A stretch of DNA of 14,922 bases from Bacteroidota bacterium (lineage in GTDB: Bacteria; Bacteroidota; Bacteroidia; Cytophagales; Cyclobacteriaceae): assembly GCA_023431285.1 (NCBI GenBank), contig JAEYXN010000010.1, positions 1 through 14,922 of the forward strand, given 5' to 3'. The notes beneath the pieces were generated by a model. It worked only from the letters and a program-made list of their open reading frames with translations, ran no database searches and was not told where the DNA came from. Shown here one piece after another: positions 12,314 to 14,922 of this stretch (the stretch's first letter is position 1; each line of letters begins with the position of its first letter). Made by a program: the position numbers and the translations under genes.

Positions 12314-14922
12314 ATGTCCTTTCTTTTTTGGAGATCATGGCCCCGGGAGTATAAGTTGTTGTGGCTTTTCCTCGCCGGAGTTTTCGTATTCGCGTTGTGC
12401 TTCATGTGGGCCGGCTACTTCACCGGTACCGATAATGTGATCGAATGGGAACATCTCCAGGAACAGAAAGTCATTGAAACGAATGTACATTCATTCAGGC
12501 TCGGCCCTTTTGTACTCGACGTTCCGGCCGAAAGCTATGTGATCCTTGAATATCTTGCAGGAAGCCAGGTGGTTCCCGCCACTGCGTACTCTTACATCTA
12601 CCTCGCGATCCTTTTTGCATCGTTACCATTTCTGCTTGCAGCAGCCACAGTTCTTTCAAGAACCTGGTTCTACGTAGCCGTAGCGTTGGCGAGTGTGTTT
12701 CTGTTCGGATTCCGCATCGAAGACCTTGGACTTTTCGGTGTTTACAGCAAAGCGATCCCACTTACATTGATTGGCGTGCTGCTTGTGGTAATGTTCTATT
12801 TCAACCAGATCAAGCCAGCCACACCATTTGTTATTCGGGTTGGCAGCCTTGCCGGGATAATAATGGTCTCTGGAATTCTTATTGGTTTCTTCAGCCAGGA
12901 GACTCGACCGTTTTATCACCTCGTTGTGATGAGTTTTACGCCCGCACTTATTCTTTCCATGATATTCATGGTCATTGTGGCGCACGAGATCTTCGCTTCA
13001 TTCGTATACATCGCGAGCCAGGGTTCATCGAAGTCGATTCAACATCTTACGATCCTCAGCGTCATCTACCTTGCCAACATCATTCTTACAGTGGCACATG
13101 AGCTTAGACTGCTCTCTTTTGATCTTATCTACCTGGATGTATTTCTTCTGCTCAGTGTTTCTTCTGTATTGGGTGTATGGGGTTTCCGCATGCGCGAGGC
13201 TGTATATCAGGATATCATTGCGTTTGCTCCCTTTGGTGCACTGTTCTTTCTCGCCCTTGGTTCTATCTGCTTTGCAACGATTGGGCACCTGGCCGGTAAT
13301 GCCAATGATCCCGGAGTCTTTGTTCTGCGTCACGCAATTCTGTTTTCGCAGGCAGGATATGGACTGATGTTTCTTCTTTATGTTCTTTCGAACTTCGGAC
13401 CCATGCTTGCGCAGAATGGACCTGTTCATAAGGTGCTGTACCTGCCAAAGAGGATGCCTTACTTTACTTTTAGTCTGGCGGGACTTATTGCTACGCTGGC
13501 GATCTTCTTCTTCGCTCACTGGCGTTCCTATGTCTACAACGCCTTCGCTGCGTTCTACAATACCTACGGAGACCTCCACACGCTACGCGGCGATGGGAAT
13601 CTTGGATATTCTTTTTATCTGAAGTCCAGTTCGCAGGGAGTTGTGAACCACCGGGCCAATTATGCATTGGCCGTAATCAACGCAAGGCGATATAATTTCT
13701 ACGAAGCTGATGAATATATCAAGAAGGCCAATCTCTCCCGCGCGACGCCTTATTCGCTGGTCAACCGCGGAAACATATTCATTCGCGCAGGCCGGACTGA
13801 AGATGCCATTGATGCTTTCCGTACCACCTTACGAAGGTTTCCTGGTGAGGCAGCCATCGAGAATAATCTCGGGGTTTCATTTCTGAAGACGGGAACTATT
13901 GACTCGGCGTTGTTCTATCTGTCATCGGCAAGAGAGAAGCCACTGACAAAATCTTCGGCGGAAACAAACTTCTTTGGGATGGCAGCGAGTGAGGCAATCC
14001 CGATGAATATAGATTCTGTCTACAGGATTTTCGGGAACACAGAACCTGCACTGCTCAGCAATTTATATGCACTCTCGTCGGTATTGGATCAGCCTGTCAG
14101 CATCAGTGAGGATCCGCTGTCCAGTGAGCAACTCAACCTCTACACGGCAACCTATCTTAACAATTACATCATCCGGAATGCGCGCAGCCTTGACAGTACC
14201 TTTACAGCCCGGGCCTACGCTCTCGCATCGGATTCTGTGAACACCAACTTCAGTGAGGCGTTGAAGGCATCACTGGCCTACGCCTACTATTACCAGGGAA
14301 ATGTTTCGCGGGCCCTCGAACTTCTGGCAGACCTGGTATACGTCAGCCAGAGTTATCAGGGAAAGTTTAACTATATCATGGGGGTGTGGGCTTTGGAACA
14401 GAACAACCCGGAGCTTGCAGCAACCTATTTTAATTTCGCCGACACCTATGATTACAAAGAGGCACCCTTCTACAAAGCAATTGCTTTTACAGAGGCCGGG
14501 GACCTGGGTGAAGCGCTGGCTGCGTGGGATTCTCTGAGATTGACAGGCACCACAAGGCAAAAGGACATCGCTGCTAACATGAGACGAATCCTGACGATGA
14601 ATGCAAACCAGCTTCCGGAAATGAATGATCCTGAGCGTTACCAGTTTTGTCGATACAGGATCTCCCCTAATGATTCGTTGACCTTCAACAGGGTGGCTGC
14701 TGCATTCACGAATGAGAACTATCGCGCGCAGGCGCTTCTTGATTTCAGCCGTAAGCTCTATGATGCGGGGTACGTCACACCGTCGATTCAATACTATCAG
14801 AAGATTGCTGGTCTCCAGCTTTCCAGTGAGGAGTTATATGAGGACATCCGACATTTTGAACTCATTCTCCTTGCGGCACGTGGTGATCTGCGCGGCCTTG
14901 CATCACAGATCAACAAAGGGAT
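12314..14922 (+). CDS. Large polytopic membrane protein with C-terminal TPR domain (3' end outside window)
   Basis: A continuous open frame of 869 codons from ATG 12314 to the window edge, with no stop. I do not recognise the full-length family. The N-terminus (about 14-35) is a membrane helix, then an extracytoplasmic loop (about 36-90). Roughly ten more hydrophobic helices run from about 91 to 402, including 91-113, 117-133, 148-164, 173-193, 204-232, 246-264, 269-290, 302-324, 340-360 and 384-402. VAHE occurs twice in membrane helices (222-225 and 260-263), and further in-membrane histidines lie at 325 and 340. From about 430 the protein is soluble, with TPR-like pairs: YSLVNRGNIFIRAGRTEDAI (480-499), NNLGVSFLKTGTIDSALFYL (517-536) and SLAYAYYYQGNVSRALELL (653-671), and further ones near 680-710 and 717-745. 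It follows gatC by 112 nt, perhaps with its own promoter. Confidence 0.85.
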   Translation, partial: MSFLFWRSWPREYKLLWLFLAGVFVFALCFMWAGYFTGTDNVIEWEHLQEQKVIETNVHSFRLGPFVLDVPAESYVILEYLAGSQVVPATAYSYIYLAILFASLPFLLAAATVLSRTWFYVAVALASVFLFGFRIEDLGLFGVYSKAIPLTLIGVLLVVMFYFNQIKPATPFVIRVGSLAGIIMVSGILIGFFSQETRPFYHLVVMSFTPALILSMIFMVIVAHEIFASFVYIASQGSSKSIQHLTILSVIYLANIILTVAHELRLLSFDLIYLDVFLLLSVSSVLGVWGFRMREAVYQDIIAFAPFGALFFLALGSICFATIGHLAGNANDPGVFVLRHAILFSQAGYGLMFLLYVLSNFGPMLAQNGPVHKVLYLPKRMPYFTFSLAGLIATLAIFFFAHWRSYVYNAFAAFYNTYGDLHTLRGDGNLGYSFYLKSSSQGVVNHRANYALAVINARRYNFYEADEYIKKANLSRATPYSLVNRGNIFIRAGRTEDAIDAFRTTLRRFPGEAAIENNLGVSFLKTGTIDSALFYLSSAREKPLTKSSAETNFFGMAASEAIPMNIDSVYRIFGNTEPALLSNLYALSSVLDQPVSISEDPLSSEQLNLYTATYLNNYIIRNARSLDSTFTARAYALASDSVNTNFSEALKASLAYAYYYQGNVSRALELLADLVYVSQSYQGKFNYIMGVWALEQNNPELAATYFNFADTYDYKEAPFYKAIAFTEAGDLGEALAAWDSLRLTGTTRQKDIAANMRRILTMNANQLPEMNDPERYQFCRYRISPNDSLTFNRVAAAFTNENYRAQALLDFSRKLYDAGYVTPSIQYYQKIAGLQLSSEELYEDIRHFELILLAARGDLRGLASQINKG

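Noticed and set aside
13025..13579. Minus-strand open frame of 184 codons inside the membrane-TPR gene
   Set aside because: The plus strand encodes coherent membrane helices there. The minus frame is Lys/Arg/Gln rich, the expected shadow of hydrophobic codons.
14270..14791. Minus-strand open frame of 173 codons opposite the TPR region
   Set aside because: The plus-strand TPR frame is continuous across it and shows TPR-like helix pairs; the antisense product has no family features.

Overview
This window (about 15 kb, moderate GC) looks like ordinary chromosome of a Bacteroidota member, most likely order Cytophagales. The support is convergent. Several genes are preceded by the Bacteroidota -7 promoter motif TAnnTTTG (or close variants such as TATCTTCG) at a regular 16-27 nt from the start codon. 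Most starts lack a Shine-Dalgarno sequence. The gene set includes DUF3667, a secreted beta-barrel protein with a QIK-type mature N-terminus, and an NRDE/TANGO2 protein. I see no rRNA, tRNA, CRISPR, phage or insertion sequence. No genus can be assigned from sequence reading alone.

Layout. Positions 10-1105 (minus) hold prfB, release factor 2, split by a classical programmed +1 frameshift. A divergent promoter region (1106-1223) separates it from a secreted beta-barrel protein (1224-2072, plus), which converges on a small membrane-associated protein (2069-2608, minus); the two stop codons share one CTAG. A long minus-strand series follows, read from right to left: RNase HII (8494-7874), DUF3667 zinc-ribbon membrane protein (7887-7006), NRDE/TANGO2 protein (6984-6205), alpha/beta hydrolase (6157-5288), orphan MacB/LolD-type ABC ATPase (5182-4463), PduO-type cobalamin adenosyltransferase (4394-3846) and branched-chain aminotransferase (3738-2674). 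Most of these have their own -7-like box, so this is probably a series of short transcription units rather than one operon.

A second divergent region (8495-8643) leads into plus-strand genes. A Nudix hydrolase and a MATE transporter are 2 nt apart. Then come a hotdog acyl-CoA thioesterase, PlsC-type acyltransferase and gatC, tightly packed with the last two overlapping by ATGA. After a structured intergenic stretch (12202-12313), a very large open reading frame begins at 12314 and runs off the window: 869 codons read without a stop. Its first about 400 residues are a polytopic membrane domain and the rest is TPR-like helical repeats.

Functionally this is mostly housekeeping: translation termination, Gln/Asn-tRNA amidation, RNA-DNA hybrid removal, phospholipid acylation, amino-acid transamination and B12 activation. 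The least understood and most interesting items are the large membrane-TPR protein with paired VAHE motifs in its membrane helices, the prfB recoding site in a genome that otherwise barely uses Shine-Dalgarno pairing, two genes whose -7 boxes sit only 3-4 nt from the ATG (predicted leaderless mRNAs), and several perfect inverted repeats at promoters or gene ends. I do not see a convincing multi-gene undescribed system.
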